The notes beneath the pieces were generated by a model. The model was not told where the DNA came from. It saw nothing but the letters and a program-made list of their open reading frames with translations, and searched no databases. 64,000 nt of DNA from Bradyrhizobium sp. SRS-191 (GTDB lineage Bacteria; Pseudomonadota; Alphaproteobacteria; Rhizobiales; Xanthobacteraceae): assembly GCF_024586915.1 (NCBI RefSeq), contig NZ_JANBVS010000002.1, positions 372,001 to 436,000 on the forward strand. Reading direction: 5' to 3'. Position numbers and translations under genes: made by a program. Shown in pieces: positions 35,740 through 45,461 of the stretch. Each line of letters begins with the position of its first letter. The first letter of the stretch is position 1.

Positions 35740-35760
35740 TTATGCTCAAGGAGAGTATAA
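35740..35760. promoter_or_regulatory. Operator copy 2 over the nadA ribosome-binding site
   Basis: Arms TTATGCTC and GAGTATAA with a 5-bp centre AAGGA; the AAGGAG of the centre and right arm is the nadA Shine-Dalgarno sequence and the site ends exactly at the base before the ATG. Having the operator on the ribosome-binding site is unusual and keeps the same arms as copy 1. Confidence 0.75.
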
Positions 35761-36747
35761 ATGGCCGAGATTGTCCTTTCTCCCGTCGCGCCGAATGCAC
35801 CGCTCGCCGACCGATTGAAGCGGGTGATCCCGCCGCCGGAATGGGCGGTATACGAGGAGGACGTCGAAGCCATTCGGGCGCTGAAGCGCCGGCGCAAGGC
35901 CGTGGTGCTCGCGCATAACTACCAGACGCCCGAGATCTTCCACGGCGTCGCCGACATCGTCGGCGACAGCCTCTTGCTTGCACGTGAAGCGACCAAGGTC
36001 GATGCCGAGGTGATCGTGCTCGCCGGCGTGCACTTCATGGCGGAGACCGCCAAGCTGCTCAATCCCGAGAAGACGGTGCTGATCCCGGATATGGAGGCGG
36101 GCTGCTCGCTCGCGGAGTCGATCACCGCTGACGATGTCCGGCTGATGCGCGCCCGCCATCCGGGCGTGCCGGTGGTTGCCTATGTCAACACGTCCGTCGC
36201 GGTGAAGGCCGAGTCCGACATCTGCTGCACCTCCGGCAATGCACGCGCGATCGTGGAGTCTCTCGGTACGGATCACGTGATCATGCTGCCGGACGAATAC
36301 CTCGCGCGCAACGTGGCGGCGCAGACCGAGGTGAGGATCACGGCGTGGAAGGGACACTGCGAGGTGCATGAGCGCTTCAGCGCGGAGGACGTTCGCACGC
36401 TGCGTGACAATCATCCAGGGGTGACCGTGCTGGCGCATCCGGAGTGTCCGCCCGAGGTGGTGGCCGAGGCGGACTTTGCCGGCTCGACGGCTGCGATGTC
36501 CGATTTTGTTGGTGACAAGCGGCCGGCGCGGGTGGTGCTGCTGACGGAATGCTCGATGAGCGACAATGTCGCGGTGATGTATCCCGACATCGAGTTCGTC
36601 CGGCCGTGCAATCTGTGCCCGCACATGAAGCGGATCACCTTGAAGAACATCCGCCATGCGCTCGAGACCAACACGCATGAGGTGACGATCGATCCAGGGA
36701 TGGCCGAGCGCGCGCGGCGTTCGGTGGAAAGGATGCTGGCGCTATGA
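35761..36747 (+). CDS. nadA: Quinolinate synthase A
   Basis: Condenses iminoaspartate (from NadB) with dihydroxyacetone phosphate to quinolinate, the de novo NAD precursor. 328 residues, three-fold NadA architecture. The [4Fe-4S] ligands are likely C115 (AGCSLAES), C200 (WKGHCEVHE) and C276 (CNLCPHM). Substrate residues are in [11 protein letters not shown] and YVNTS. Expressed first in nadABC; its ribosome-binding site is within the second operator. nadB overlaps by ATGA. Confidence 0.97.
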   Translation: MAEIVLSPVAPNAPLADRLKRVIPPPEWAVYEEDVEAIRALKRRRKAVVLAHNYQTPEIFHGVADIVGDSLLLAREATKVDAEVIVLAGVHFMAETAKLLNPEKTVLIPDMEAGCSLAESITADDVRLMRARHPGVPVVAYVNTSVAVKAESDICCTSGNARAIVESLGTDHVIMLPDEYLARNVAAQTEVRITAWKGHCEVHERFSAEDVRTLRDNHPGVTVLAHPECPPEVVAEADFAGSTAAMSDFVGDKRPARVVLLTECSMSDNVAVMYPDIEFVRPCNLCPHMKRITLKNIRHALETNTHEVTIDPGMAERARRSVERMLAL

Positions 36748-38297
36748 GTATCGATCTTTCTGACCTCACAGGTTATCCCGTGATCATCGGCGGCGGTGCG
36801 GCCGGATTGATGACCGCGCTCGCGCTGGCGCCCGAGCCGGTCGTTCTGCTGTCGAAGTCGCCGCTCGGCGCTGAAGCATCGAGCATGTGGGCGCAGGGCG
36901 GCCTGGCCGCCGCCGTCGGTGCTGACGACGATCCGGCGCTGCATCTGCGGGACACCATGCTGGCCGGCGCGGGCCTGTGCGACGAGGCCGCGGCGCGCCG
37001 CATCATCGATGCGGCCCCGGGCGCGGTCGAAAGGCTCGCCGAGCTTGGCGTCGCGTTTGATCGGAACGCGGATGGGAGCTGGCGCCCCGGCCTGGAGGCC
37101 GCGCACAGCCGCAACCGGATCGTCCACGCCACCGGCGACGGCACCGGACGCGAGATCATGCGCGCGCTGATCGTGGCTGTCAGGCGCTGCCCGTCGGTGA
37201 CGTTGCTCGAAGGCGTCGAAGCGCGGCAGTTGATCGTTGCGGACAATGCGGTCCAGGGCGTGCTCGCGGTCCGCGGCGACGAACCGCTCGTGCTCGCCAC
37301 AACACGTGTCGTGATCGCGACCGGCGGCATCGGCGGCCTGTTCCTCGACAGCACCAATCCATCCGGCTGCTTCGGCCAGGGCCTGGCGCTGGCGGCGCGG
37401 GCAGGGGCGGTCCTGTCCGATCTGGAGTTCGTGCAGTTTCACCCCACTGCCTTCGATGGGCTGTCGCGGCCGCTGCCGCTGCTCACCGAGGCGATCCGCG
37501 GCGATGGCGCGGTGCTGATCGACGAGCGAGGGGTACGCTTCATGGCCGACGAGCCCGGGGCGGAATTGGCGCCGCGCGACGTGGTGGCACGGGCGGTGTG
37601 GCGTCACCGCGCGGCGGGTCACCGGACGTTCCTCGATGCGAGGGAGAAGCCAGGCTCGGCCTTCGCCGCGCGCTATCCGGTGATCAGCGCGTTCTGCCGC
37701 ATGGCCGGCCTCGATCCGGCTGTCGATCCGATCCCGGTGCGGCCGGCCGTGCACTACCATATGGGCGGCATCGCTGTTGACGGGGTGGGCCGAAGCTCGG
37801 TCGAAGGCTTATGGGCCTGCGGCGAGGCCAGCCGCACCGGCCTGCACGGCGCCAACCGGCTTGCCAGCAACTCGCTGATGGAAGCCATCGTCTGCGCGCA
37901 ATGGGTGGCCGAGAGCGTGGCTGGTTCGCCGCCGCGCGCGGCCAAGCCCCGACAGGCCGCAGCAATTCCCGCTGCATCCGATCCCGCAGCGGTGCGTCCG
38001 CTGCTGTCCGATGCGCTCGGCGTGCTTCGCGACCGCGATCGGATGACAGAAGCGATTCGGAGCCTGCTCCCGCTGGCGCTGGGAGCAGGGCCTGCGGCCG
38101 ATCCGGCCCTGGTCGGCCTGATGATGTCGGTTGCGGCGATGGCGCGCGAGGAGAGCCGCGGCGGGCATTGCCGGACCGACTATCCGGACACGCAGTCCGT
38201 TGCGCAGCCGTCCCGCTTCACATCGTCCTCGGCGATCGCCGCCGCGCGGGAGATCGCCGAGACCGAGCGTCCCTCGTTCAGGAGCGTCGCATCATGA
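36744..38297 (+). CDS. nadB: L-aspartate oxidase
   Basis: FAD enzyme that oxidises L-aspartate to iminoaspartate for NadA. 517 residues. The dinucleotide-binding motif [17 protein letters not shown] is at about 12-28. The active-site flavoprotein segments [24 protein letters not shown] and [18 protein letters not shown] follow. The C-terminal helical domain is shorter than in E. coli but in the family range. The start overlaps nadA by four bases, and nadC in turn overlaps its end, so the three are translationally coupled. Confidence 0.96.
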   Translation: MSIDLSDLTGYPVIIGGGAAGLMTALALAPEPVVLLSKSPLGAEASSMWAQGGLAAAVGADDDPALHLRDTMLAGAGLCDEAAARRIIDAAPGAVERLAELGVAFDRNADGSWRPGLEAAHSRNRIVHATGDGTGREIMRALIVAVRRCPSVTLLEGVEARQLIVADNAVQGVLAVRGDEPLVLATTRVVIATGGIGGLFLDSTNPSGCFGQGLALAARAGAVLSDLEFVQFHPTAFDGLSRPLPLLTEAIRGDGAVLIDERGVRFMADEPGAELAPRDVVARAVWRHRAAGHRTFLDAREKPGSAFAARYPVISAFCRMAGLDPAVDPIPVRPAVHYHMGGIAVDGVGRSSVEGLWACGEASRTGLHGANRLASNSLMEAIVCAQWVAESVAGSPPRAAKPRQAAAIPAASDPAAVRPLLSDALGVLRDRDRMTEAIRSLLPLALGAGPAADPALVGLMMSVAAMAREESRGGHCRTDYPDTQSVAQPSRFTSSSAIAAAREIAETERPSFRSVAS

Positions 38298-39142
38298 CCC
38301 TCAATCCAATCTCGCCCGTGCTCTATGAGCCGCTGGTGCGCATGGCGCTGCTGGAGGATCTCGGTCGCGCCGGCGATATCACCACGGATGCGATCGTGCC
38401 TGCGGAGCAGCGCGCGTCTCTCAAGCTGCGGGCGCGCCAGCATGGTGTGATCGCCGGCCTCGACATCGCGCGCTGCGCGTTCCAGACGGTCTCCCCCGAG
38501 GTTCGTATGGAGGTCATCCGCGGCGATGGCAGTGTCGTGGTGCCTGGCGACGTGATCGCCACCATCGGCGGGCCGGCGCGGGCGCTGCTGACCGGCGAGC
38601 GTGTCGCGCTCAACTTTCTCGGCCACCTCAGCGGCGTCGCCTCGGCGACGGCGTCGCTGGTCGCGGCGGTGAAGGGCACGCGGGCGCAGATCGTTTGCAC
38701 GCGCAAGACCACGCCGGGGTTGCGCGCGCTGGAGAAATATGCGGTGCGCGCCGGTGGTGGAGGCAATCACCGGTTCGGGCTCGATGATGCCGTGCTGATC
38801 AAGGACAATCACGTCGCCATTGCGGGCGGCATTAAGGCTGCGATCACGAGGGCGAAGGCTCATGCCGGCCACCTCGTGAAGATCGAGGTCGAGGTCGACA
38901 ATCTGGCGCAGCTCGAGGAGGCGCTGGCGCTTGGTGTCGATGCCGTCTTGCTCGATAACATGACGCCGGCGGAGCTCGAACGCGCCGTCGGCATGGCCCG
39001 GGGCAAGGCGATCACCGAAGCGTCGGGCCGGATCACGGTCGACATCGCGCCGGCGATTGCGGCGGCGGGTGTCGACCTGATCTCGGTCGGCTGGATCACG
39101 CATTCATCGGCCGCGCTCGACATCGGCCTCGACGACGCCTGA
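38294..39142 (+). CDS. nadC: Nicotinate-nucleotide pyrophosphorylase (quinolinate phosphoribosyltransferase)
   Basis: Converts quinolinate and PRPP to nicotinate mononucleotide with release of CO2. 282 residues. The order N-domain (1-115), barrel (116-270) is typical. Key segments are the ICTRKTTPGLRALEKYAVRAGGGGNHRFGLDDAVLIKDNHV stretch, EVEVDNLAQLEEAL and LLDNMTP (named here only by short parts). It begins within the nadB stop codon (ATGA) and ends one base before the stop of the convergent HIT gene, so the two transcription units abut with no spacer. Confidence 0.96.
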   Translation: MTLNPISPVLYEPLVRMALLEDLGRAGDITTDAIVPAEQRASLKLRARQHGVIAGLDIARCAFQTVSPEVRMEVIRGDGSVVVPGDVIATIGGPARALLTGERVALNFLGHLSGVASATASLVAAVKGTRAQIVCTRKTTPGLRALEKYAVRAGGGGNHRFGLDDAVLIKDNHVAIAGGIKAAITRAKAHAGHLVKIEVEVDNLAQLEEALALGVDAVLLDNMTPAELERAVGMARGKAITEASGRITVDIAPAIAAAGVDLISVGWITHSSAALDIGLDDA

Positions 39143-39568
39143 TCAGCCCTTCAACGCTGCGATCAGCTTCGCGGCGTTCTCCTCCAGCACCTTCGGATCC
39201 TCCTTGCGGCTCGCCGGCGGCAGCAGGCTGTCGCCCGCGTGGCGCGGCATGATGTGGACGTGGAGGTGGAACACCATCTGGCCGCCGGCATGCTCGTTGA
39301 ACTGCTGCACGGTGATGCCGTCGGCGGCAAAGGCGGTCTTGGCGGCGCGGGCGATCGTGCGCACGGCGCGGCCGACGTGGAGATAGTCCTCCTCGGTAAT
39401 ATCGAGGATGTTGCGGGCCGCGGCCTTCGGGATCACCAGCGTATGGCCGGGCACGCGCGGCATGATGTCGAGGAAGGCCAGCACGTGGTCATTCTCGTAG
39501 ACCTTCACGCACGGGAATTCGCCGCGCAGGATCTTCGCGAACGGATTGTTGGGATCGTAGGCGGTCAT
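39143..39568 (-). CDS. HIT family protein
   Basis: A 141-residue histidine-triad nucleotide hydrolase or transferase. The active site HLHVHIMPRH contains the HxHxH core, with the middle His of the triad acting as nucleophile. The upstream VLAFLDIMPRVPGHTLVIPK is the HINT/Fhit nucleotide-binding segment. Typical activity is on AMP-lysine or AMP-N compounds. ATG 39568 follows AAGGAA. Convergent with nadC. Confidence 0.92.
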   Translation of the reverse strand: MTAYDPNNPFAKILRGEFPCVKVYENDHVLAFLDIMPRVPGHTLVIPKAAARNILDITEEDYLHVGRAVRTIARAAKTAFAADGITVQQFNEHAGGQMVFHLHVHIMPRHAGDSLLPPASRKEDPKVLEENAAKLIAALKG

Positions 39569-39629
39569 CGGCAAATTCCTTCAGCGGTTCCTCGTGACGC
39601 GCCTTACTCTCATTGGCCCGTGCCGCCGG

Positions 39630-40838
39630 TCAAGATTGCTCGTCCACGCTCTTGCGGAACGGTCCGGACTCGGCAAGCTCGCGGCCGGCCTCTTCGATGT
39701 AGGCGCGCTCGCGTTTCAGGTAGTCATCGATGGCGCGGCGCAGGCCGCGGTCGGCGATGTAGTGGGCGGAATGGGTGGTCTGCGGCAGGTAGCCGCGCAC
39801 GATCTTGTGCTCTCCTTGCGCGCCGGCCTCGACGACAGCGAGCTTGTGCTGGATCGCGAAATCGATCGCCTGGTAGTAGCAGACCTCGAAATGCAGGAAC
39901 GGGTGGTGCTCGATCGCGCCCCAGTTGCGGCCGAACAGCGTATCCGAGCCGATGAAGTTGATCGCGCCCGCGATCCATCGGCCATCGCGCTTGGCCATCA
40001 CCAGCAGCACGTCATCGGCCATGGTTTCGCCGATCAGCGAGAAGAACTTGCGGTTCAGATAAGGCCGGCCCCATTTGCGCGAGCCGGTGTCCATGTAGAA
40101 GTCGAAGAACGCGTCCCAGGCGTCCTCGGTGATGTCCTTGCCGGTCAGCCAGTGGATGGTGATGCCGGCACTGAGCGCGTCGCGCCGCTCGCGCTTAATC
40201 GACTTGCGGTGGCGCGAGTTCATCGTCGCCAGGAAATCGTCGAAGGTGGAAAACCCCTGATTGTGCCAGTGGAACTGCTGGTCGGTGCGCTGCAGGAAGC
40301 CTTGCGCGGCGAGCATCTCCCACTCGGCCTGCTTGGCGAAGGTGACGTGCACCGAGGACGCCTCGCTGATCCCGCACAGCGCCTTCAGGCCTTGGGCGAG
40401 AGCGTTGCCGATCATGTCGCGGTCCTGGTCGGGCCGGATCAGGAGCCGCGGCCCGGTCGCCGGGGTGAAGGGGACGGAGACCTGGAGCTTCGGATAGTAA
40501 CGCCCGCCAGCGCGCTCATAGGCGTCGGCCCAGCCGCGGTCGAAGACGTATTCACCCTGCGAGTGCGATTTCAGATAGCAGGGCACGACGCCGAGGACCT
40601 CGTCGCCGAGCTTGGCCACCAGATGCCGCGGCGCCCAGCCGGTGCGGATCGTCGCTGAGCCGGAGGCTTCGCAGGCGGACAAAAAGGCGTGGGAGACGAA
40701 CGGGTTGAAGGAGGGGCCGCAGGCGGCGGATGAGCCGGGCGCGAGGCGGCCGGCGGGATTGGCGCAGGCGTCCCAGGCGGCGGCCGGGATCTCGGAGATC
40801 CCGGGAACGGCTTCGAGCGTGATCTCAGGTGAGGCCAT
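39630..40838 (-). CDS. FemAB-like (DUF482) acyltransferase
   Basis: A 402-residue protein of the FemAB_like/DUF482 group, a double-GNAT fold related to the peptidyl transferases of peptidoglycan bridge synthesis. The central LATMNSRHRKSIKRERRDAL and the later LFGRNWGAIEHHPFLHFEVCYYQAIDFAI are typical. The family is common in proteobacteria; the substrate is unproven but is thought to be an aminoacyl group acceptor. Start ATG 40838. It lies 61 bp from the HIT gene on the same strand. Confidence 0.88.
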   Translation of the reverse strand: MASPEITLEAVPGISEIPAAAWDACANPAGRLAPGSSAACGPSFNPFVSHAFLSACEASGSATIRTGWAPRHLVAKLGDEVLGVVPCYLKSHSQGEYVFDRGWADAYERAGGRYYPKLQVSVPFTPATGPRLLIRPDQDRDMIGNALAQGLKALCGISEASSVHVTFAKQAEWEMLAAQGFLQRTDQQFHWHNQGFSTFDDFLATMNSRHRKSIKRERRDALSAGITIHWLTGKDITEDAWDAFFDFYMDTGSRKWGRPYLNRKFFSLIGETMADDVLLVMAKRDGRWIAGAINFIGSDTLFGRNWGAIEHHPFLHFEVCYYQAIDFAIQHKLAVVEAGAQGEHKIVRGYLPQTTHSAHYIADRGLRRAIDDYLKRERAYIEEAGRELAESGPFRKSVDEQS

Positions 40839-40939
40839 CGAACCCTTGCAACAGACACGGGCATGGAACGCTCAGCGGAAGCGTCCGGATTGCCTTGCTT
40901 CCAAGATCGTGCATCGCAGCACCGACTTCAAGGCCGGCT

Positions 40940-41692
40940 TCACGTCTCCGGCGTAAACCCTTCGAAGATCATCTGATCCGCGTAGCGGGCGGCGGTGGCG
41001 CGCTGCTCCGGGGTGCGGACGGTCCAGGTCAGCAGCGGGCAGCCGAACACATTGCGTGCAATCCACGGCGCGGGGGCCGGGAGCTGCTGCACCCAATAGG
41101 CGACGAAATGCGGCTGCGTGCTCATGCCGTGCTTGAGATGCAGCATGCTGTCGCGCTGCCCCTGGGTGAGCTTGTCCCAGTAGCCGTCCTGATAGGTGCG
41201 CTGGGCGACGATGCCGCGCGTCAGCGTCGGCATGGTCTCGCGCATGGCGCGCACTTGATCTGGATCGAACGACATGCCGACGGCGGGGCCGGAATAGGCC
41301 GACAGCACCTCGGCCATGCGCCGGACCAGCCGGCGGTCACCCTGGAAGGTGCTCTTGACCTCGACCACCAGCGGCACGCGGCCACCGATCAGGTCGCAGA
41401 GATCCTTGAGCGTCATCATCCGCTCGTCGGTCTGCTTGAAGCGGATGGCCTTGAGCTCGGCCGCGGTCTTCTCGATCAGCAGGCCCGAGCCCTCGGTGAG
41501 ACGGCCGAGCTCGTAGTCGTGATGCACCATCGCCTCGCCATCGGCCGACAGCTGGATGTCGCATTCGATGGCGAATTTGCCGGCGACGGCGCCGCGCGCG
41601 GCGGCCGGCATGTTCTCGATGATTCCCCGGCTTGCATCATGCAGGCCGCGATGGGCGACGGGGCGGGCCGTCAGCCAGTCAGGTGCGCGCAT
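40940..41692 (-). CDS. Glycerophosphodiester phosphodiesterase
   Basis: A 250-residue UgpQ-type GDPD enzyme, cytosolic (no signal peptide), releasing glycerol-3-phosphate from deacylated phospholipids. The active-site set is visible: H14-R15 in VAHRGLHD, the E26-N27 pair, E43/D45 in IECDIQLSADGEAMVHHD and H57. A TIM-barrel fold is expected. It is followed by the FemAB-like gene 101 bp downstream. Confidence 0.92.
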   Translation of the reverse strand: MRAPDWLTARPVAHRGLHDASRGIIENMPAAARGAVAGKFAIECDIQLSADGEAMVHHDYELGRLTEGSGLLIEKTAAELKAIRFKQTDERMMTLKDLCDLIGGRVPLVVEVKSTFQGDRRLVRRMAEVLSAYSGPAVGMSFDPDQVRAMRETMPTLTRGIVAQRTYQDGYWDKLTQGQRDSMLHLKHGMSTQPHFVAYWVQQLPAPAPWIARNVFGCPLLTWTVRTPEQRATAARYADQMIFEGFTPET

Positions 41693-41722
41693 TCGCCCCG
41701 TCCATTCTTGTCCTCGTCAATC

Positions 41723-42190
41723 CTATTCAACCTCGAACACGCCTTCGACCTCGACCGCCGCATCCGACGGCAGCGCCGAGACGCCGACGGTGGTGCGGGC
41801 ATGGCGGCCCTTGTCGCCGAACGCCGCGACCATCAGGTCGGAGGCACCGTTGAGCACCTTCGGCCCGTCGAGGAAATCGGGCGCCGAGTTGACGAAGCCG
41901 CCGAGGCGGACCACGCGGACGACCTTGTCGAGGTCGCCGATCGCCGCCTTCACCTGCGCCAGCAGGTTCACGCCGCAGCCCTTGGCCGCCGCATAACCAT
42001 CCTCGAGCGCAACGTTGTAGCCGAGCTTGCCGGCCGCGATCAGCTTACCGTCGCCGCCGAGGCAGACCTGGCCGGAGACGAACAGCAGGTTGCCGGTGCG
42101 CACGAACGGGACATAATTGGCGACCGGCGCCTTCGGTGCCGGCAAAGTGATGCCCTGTGCCGCCAGATTCTGTTCAACCGTACCCGCCAT
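41723..42190 (-). CDS. RidA family protein
   Basis: A 155-residue protein of the RidA/YjgF group, second in this window. The core is YVPFVRTGNLLFVSGQVCLG, GYAAAKGCGVNLLAQVKAAIGDL and GRHARTTVGVSALPSDAAVEVEGVFEVE, with the carboxylate-binding arginine in ARTTVGV. This longer form (about 150 residues) is a separate subgroup from the one beside the D-amino-acid enzyme. GGGGAT precedes ATG 42190. It is 30 bp upstream of the GDPD gene. Confidence 0.9.
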   Translation of the reverse strand: MAGTVEQNLAAQGITLPAPKAPVANYVPFVRTGNLLFVSGQVCLGGDGKLIAAGKLGYNVALEDGYAAAKGCGVNLLAQVKAAIGDLDKVVRVVRLGGFVNSAPDFLDGPKVLNGASDLMVAAFGDKGRHARTTVGVSALPSDAAVEVEGVFEVE

Positions 42191-42395
42191 CTGAAATCCC
42201 CGTTCTGTCGCGTGAGCGCCGGTCCCGTGCCGGACCGCGGCCCTGTTTGGCGCAGTTGCCAGTGACATGCAAGCAGCCAGCGCCGGCGCGAATTCCCCGC
42301 CTGGAGCGCACGTTTCCGTGAGCCAGCCGCAGTTGCGACGTAATGCAGCGGTCTCTAATGTGACGCTTTAACGATACGTCCCTCGAGGAAAACTC

Positions 42396-43253
42396 ATGGC
42401 TCATTCGTTTCGACTGTCGATGGGAGCGCTGGCTGTCGCGGCGATCACGTTCGCTCCGGCGCAAGCCGGAGCCGGGGTGCCGTTCCTGCCACATCAGGCG
42501 CTCTATGAGCTGAGCCTGCTCAAGTCGCGCGGATCGAGTCCGGTCAACAGCGCGCGCGGCCGCATCCTCTACAATTTCTCCGGCAATGCCTGCACCGGAT
42601 ACACGTCGGACTTCCGCCAGGTCTCCGAGCTCGATCTCGGCGAGGGCAAGGTCACCTTGAGCGATCTGCGCTCGACCGCGTGGGAGGATGGCGCCGGCAA
42701 GAGCTATCGCTTCAAGATCGACTCGCGGATGAACGATCAGGCGTCCAGCCCGGTCGACGGCATGGCCGAGCGCACCGGAGACCACATCACCGTCAAGCTG
42801 AAGCAGCCGGAGGCGAAGACCTTCACGCTCGATGGCGCGACCGTGTTTCCGACCGAGCAGATCCAGCGCATCATCGCGGCTGCGCGCGAGGGCAAATCGT
42901 TGCTCGAGCTGTCGGTCTATGATGGCTCCGACAATGGCGAGAAGGTCTACAACACGCTGACCGTGATCGGCGCGGCCGTGCCTGGCGACAAAGCGGCCGC
43001 CAAGCCGGACGCCTCGACTGACAACAGCGAAATGAAGACGTTGACGCGCTGGCCGGTGACGGTCAGCTACTACGACCGCGACGCCAAGCGCACCGAGGGC
43101 GAGCAGACGCCGGTTTATGCGATGTCGTTCGAGCTGTACGAGAACGGCGTCTCCCGCGCCCTCGTGCTCGACTACAACGACTTCGTCATTGCAGGCTCCC
43201 TCGGCAAGTTCGACGTCAAGGACGCGAAGGACAGCAAGCCCTGCAGCAACTGA
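42396..43253 (+). CDS. eipB: Cell envelope integrity protein EipB (DUF1849)
   Basis: A periplasmic beta-spiral protein of the DUF1849/EipB family, needed for envelope stability in Brucella. 285 residues with a signal peptide of about 25 residues (ending AQAGA). The body reads LYELSLLKSRGSSPVNSARGRILYNFSG. The conserved disulfide cysteines are C66 in NACTGYTSDFRQ and the one in the final KPCSN, at the ends of the domain. GAGGAA precedes ATG. It is convergent with dinB. Confidence 0.9.
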   Translation: MAHSFRLSMGALAVAAITFAPAQAGAGVPFLPHQALYELSLLKSRGSSPVNSARGRILYNFSGNACTGYTSDFRQVSELDLGEGKVTLSDLRSTAWEDGAGKSYRFKIDSRMNDQASSPVDGMAERTGDHITVKLKQPEAKTFTLDGATVFPTEQIQRIIAAAREGKSLLELSVYDGSDNGEKVYNTLTVIGAAVPGDKAAAKPDASTDNSEMKTLTRWPVTVSYYDRDAKRTEGEQTPVYAMSFELYENGVSRALVLDYNDFVIAGSLGKFDVKDAKDSKPCSN

Positions 43254-43261
43254 GACTGGCC

Positions 43262-44569
43262 TCATTCCGTCTGCTCCGGGCCGTCATAGGCGATGCCGCG
43301 GATGACCGCGGCCTGGCCGAATTTCTTGCGCAGCGCATCCATTGCGCGTTCGGCTGAGGCCGAGCGGCGGTCGAGCATGTCGGTGTCGGAAGCCTCGGAG
43401 CCTGGACGCAGGGCGCTGACGCCTGCGCCCATCAGGCGAAACGCCGTCCCATCGGTCTCGCGCGCGAGCATCTCCTTGCAGATCGCGAAGATCTTGCCGG
43501 CCAGCTGGGTAGGGGCGGCGATCGATTGCGAGCGGGTGCGCTGGCGGAAATCCGCGGTCTTCAGCTTCAGCGTGATGGTCGAGCCGGCGAGCTGGCTCGC
43601 CTTCAGTCGCGCCGAGACCTTCTCGGACAGCCGCCACAGCAGCTTTTCCAGGGTCGCATAGTCGCGGATGTCGGTATCGAAGGTGGTCTCGCTCGAGATC
43701 GTCTTGGCGCCGCGATCGGCCACCACCTTGCGGTCGTCGATGCCGCGCGCCAGCCGCCACAGCCGTCGGCCCTCGCCGCCGAACTGCTTCATCAGCTCGA
43801 TCTCGTCGGCGCGCTGCAGGTCCGCGATCAGACGAAAACCGTGGCTCGCCAGGCGCTGCTGGGTGGCCGGGCCGACGCCGAAGATGAAGCCGACCGGCTT
43901 GTCGGCGAGCATCATCAGCGCTTCGTCCTGGTCGAGCGCGGCGAAACCGCGGGGCTTATCGAGATCGGAGGCGATCTTGGCCAGGAACTTGTTGCAGGAC
44001 AGCCCGACCGAGACGGTGATGCCGATCTCGCGCTCGACATCGCGGGCGAAGCGGGCCAGCACTTTCGCCGGGATCATGCCATGGACCCGCTCGGTGCCGG
44101 CGAGATCGAGGAACGCCTCGTCGATCGACAGTGGCTCGACCAGCGGCGTCAGAGCCAGCATCGCCTGCCGAACCTCGCGGCCGACCCTGACATATTTCGC
44201 CATGTCGGGGCGAATCACCACCGCTGAGGGACACAGCTCCAGCGCCTTGAACATCGGCATCGCCGAGCGCACGCCATAGGTGCGGGCGATGTAGCAGGCC
44301 GCCGAGACCACACCGCGCTTGCCGCCGCCGATGATGACCGGGCGGTCGGCGACATCAGGATTGTCACGCTTTTCGACCGTCGCATAGAAGGCGTCGCAGT
44401 CGATATGGGCGAGCGTCAGGGCCGGGAGGGTGCGGTGGCGAACCAGGCGCGGCGAGCCGCAGGCGGAGCAGCGCCGCACGGCGGGGGCCAAGTCCGCCAG
44501 ACAGTCGCGGCAGAAGCAGGCCGGCCCGGCTGCCGCGCGCGATGTACCCTCTGGCGCCGGCGTGGTCAC
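43262..44569 (-). CDS. dinB: DNA polymerase IV (Y family)
   Basis: Error-prone translesion polymerase, 435 residues. A cysteine-rich N-terminal extension (C18, C20, C23, C34 and C37) may be a zinc ribbon. The catalytic palm is marked by [17 protein letters not shown] (D57, D59) and [12 protein letters not shown]. The little-finger domain ends near 370, followed by about 60 residues. The start is GTG 44569 and overlaps the DUF3572 stop as GTGA, so the pair is coupled. No LexA box was recognised upstream. Confidence 0.94.
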   Translation of the reverse strand: MTTPAPEGTSRAAAGPACFCRDCLADLAPAVRRCSACGSPRLVRHRTLPALTLAHIDCDAFYATVEKRDNPDVADRPVIIGGGKRGVVSAACYIARTYGVRSAMPMFKALELCPSAVVIRPDMAKYVRVGREVRQAMLALTPLVEPLSIDEAFLDLAGTERVHGMIPAKVLARFARDVEREIGITVSVGLSCNKFLAKIASDLDKPRGFAALDQDEALMMLADKPVGFIFGVGPATQQRLASHGFRLIADLQRADEIELMKQFGGEGRRLWRLARGIDDRKVVADRGAKTISSETTFDTDIRDYATLEKLLWRLSEKVSARLKASQLAGSTITLKLKTADFRQRTRSQSIAAPTQLAGKIFAICKEMLARETDGTAFRLMGAGVSALRPGSEASDTDMLDRRSASAERAMDALRKKFGQAAVIRGIAYDGPEQTE

Positions 44570-44865
44570 GGCACGTCACGCTCCCATTGGCGGTCGCCCA
44601 ATACCTGCCGCGCTGCCATGATATTGGTCGGATGTAACTTGGAGTGGGCGGCAAAAGCCTTTACCGTTTCCTCGTCGCGCAGCACGAAATCGAGCACGCT
44701 GACCAGGAAATTCGGGTCGGCCGCCGAGGATCGCAGCGTCTCCGGCCCAATCCCGGTCTCGGCCAGGAAACGGCCGATACGCTCGGGGTCCCCGGCCAGG
44801 AATGAAAGGGCCTGAACAGCAACGATTTCAGCCACTTCGCGCGGATTTTGAGAACGCTTTTTCAA
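44566..44865 (-). CDS. DUF3572 family protein
   Basis: A 99-residue alphaproteobacterial family without known biochemical role, rich in helix: [39 protein letters not shown] and [18 protein letters not shown]. Start codon TTG 44865 is inferred from the family N-terminus. It precedes dinB with an overlap and lies opposite divK across about 220 bp. Its constant company with dinB and divK in Rhizobiales hints at a cell-cycle or DNA-damage link, by inference. Confidence 0.85.
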   Translation of the reverse strand: MKKRSQNPREVAEIVAVQALSFLAGDPERIGRFLAETGIGPETLRSSAADPNFLVSVLDFVLRDEETVKAFAAHSKLHPTNIMAARQVLGDRQWERDVP

Positions 44866-45083
44866 CGGGACATTTGCCTTTCCATTAACTTGTCGTCTCT
44901 ACTTTGCAGGCCAACATGCCCGAGTCTTCGGAGCCGGTTCAAGCAAGTGGAAACCATCTCGGGCAAAGATGGAATACCGACTTAACGGCTTTGAACGAAT
45001 CTGGGGCTAGTTTGAATTAGATCAGTAGCGGTGGACAGGCGTCCGCCAGAGGACATGCCGGTGTCAGTGATTCGGAGGGGCGG

Positions 45084-45449
45084 ATGGGCAAGACCGTCCT
45101 GATCGTGGAGGACAATGAGCTCAACATGAAGCTCTTTCGCGATCTGTTGGAGGCCCACGGATACCAGACGTCCGGCACCTCCAGCGGCGTGGAGGCGCTC
45201 GACATCGTTCGCAAGACGCGGCCCGACCTCATCCTGATGGACATTCAGCTGCCACAGGTCTCGGGGCTGGAAGTGACGAAATGGATCAAGGACGATCCGG
45301 ATTTGCGCGCGATCCCGGTGGTCGCGGTGACGGCTTTTGCCATGAAGGGCGACGAGGAGCGCATCCGCGAGGGTGGCTGCGAAGCCTATCTTTCTAAGCC
45401 GATTTCGGTCGGAAAATTCATAGAAACCGTGCGACGTTTTATCGGCTGA
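45084..45449 (+). CDS. divK: Cell-cycle response regulator DivK
   Basis: A 121-residue single-domain receiver that relays phosphorylation from DivJ/PleC to control CtrA and cell polarity. The acidic pocket residues are in [10 protein letters not shown] (E9, D10) and the phospho-acceptor D53 is in [10 protein letters not shown]83 and K105 are in VAVTAFA and LSKPI. GGAGGGG precedes the ATG. Followed after 12 bp by pleD, as in other alphaproteobacteria. Confidence 0.96.
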   Translation: MGKTVLIVEDNELNMKLFRDLLEAHGYQTSGTSSGVEALDIVRKTRPDLILMDIQLPQVSGLEVTKWIKDDPDLRAIPVVAVTAFAMKGDEERIREGGCEAYLSKPISVGKFIETVRRFIG

Positions 45450-45461
45450 GGAGTTTTTGCA

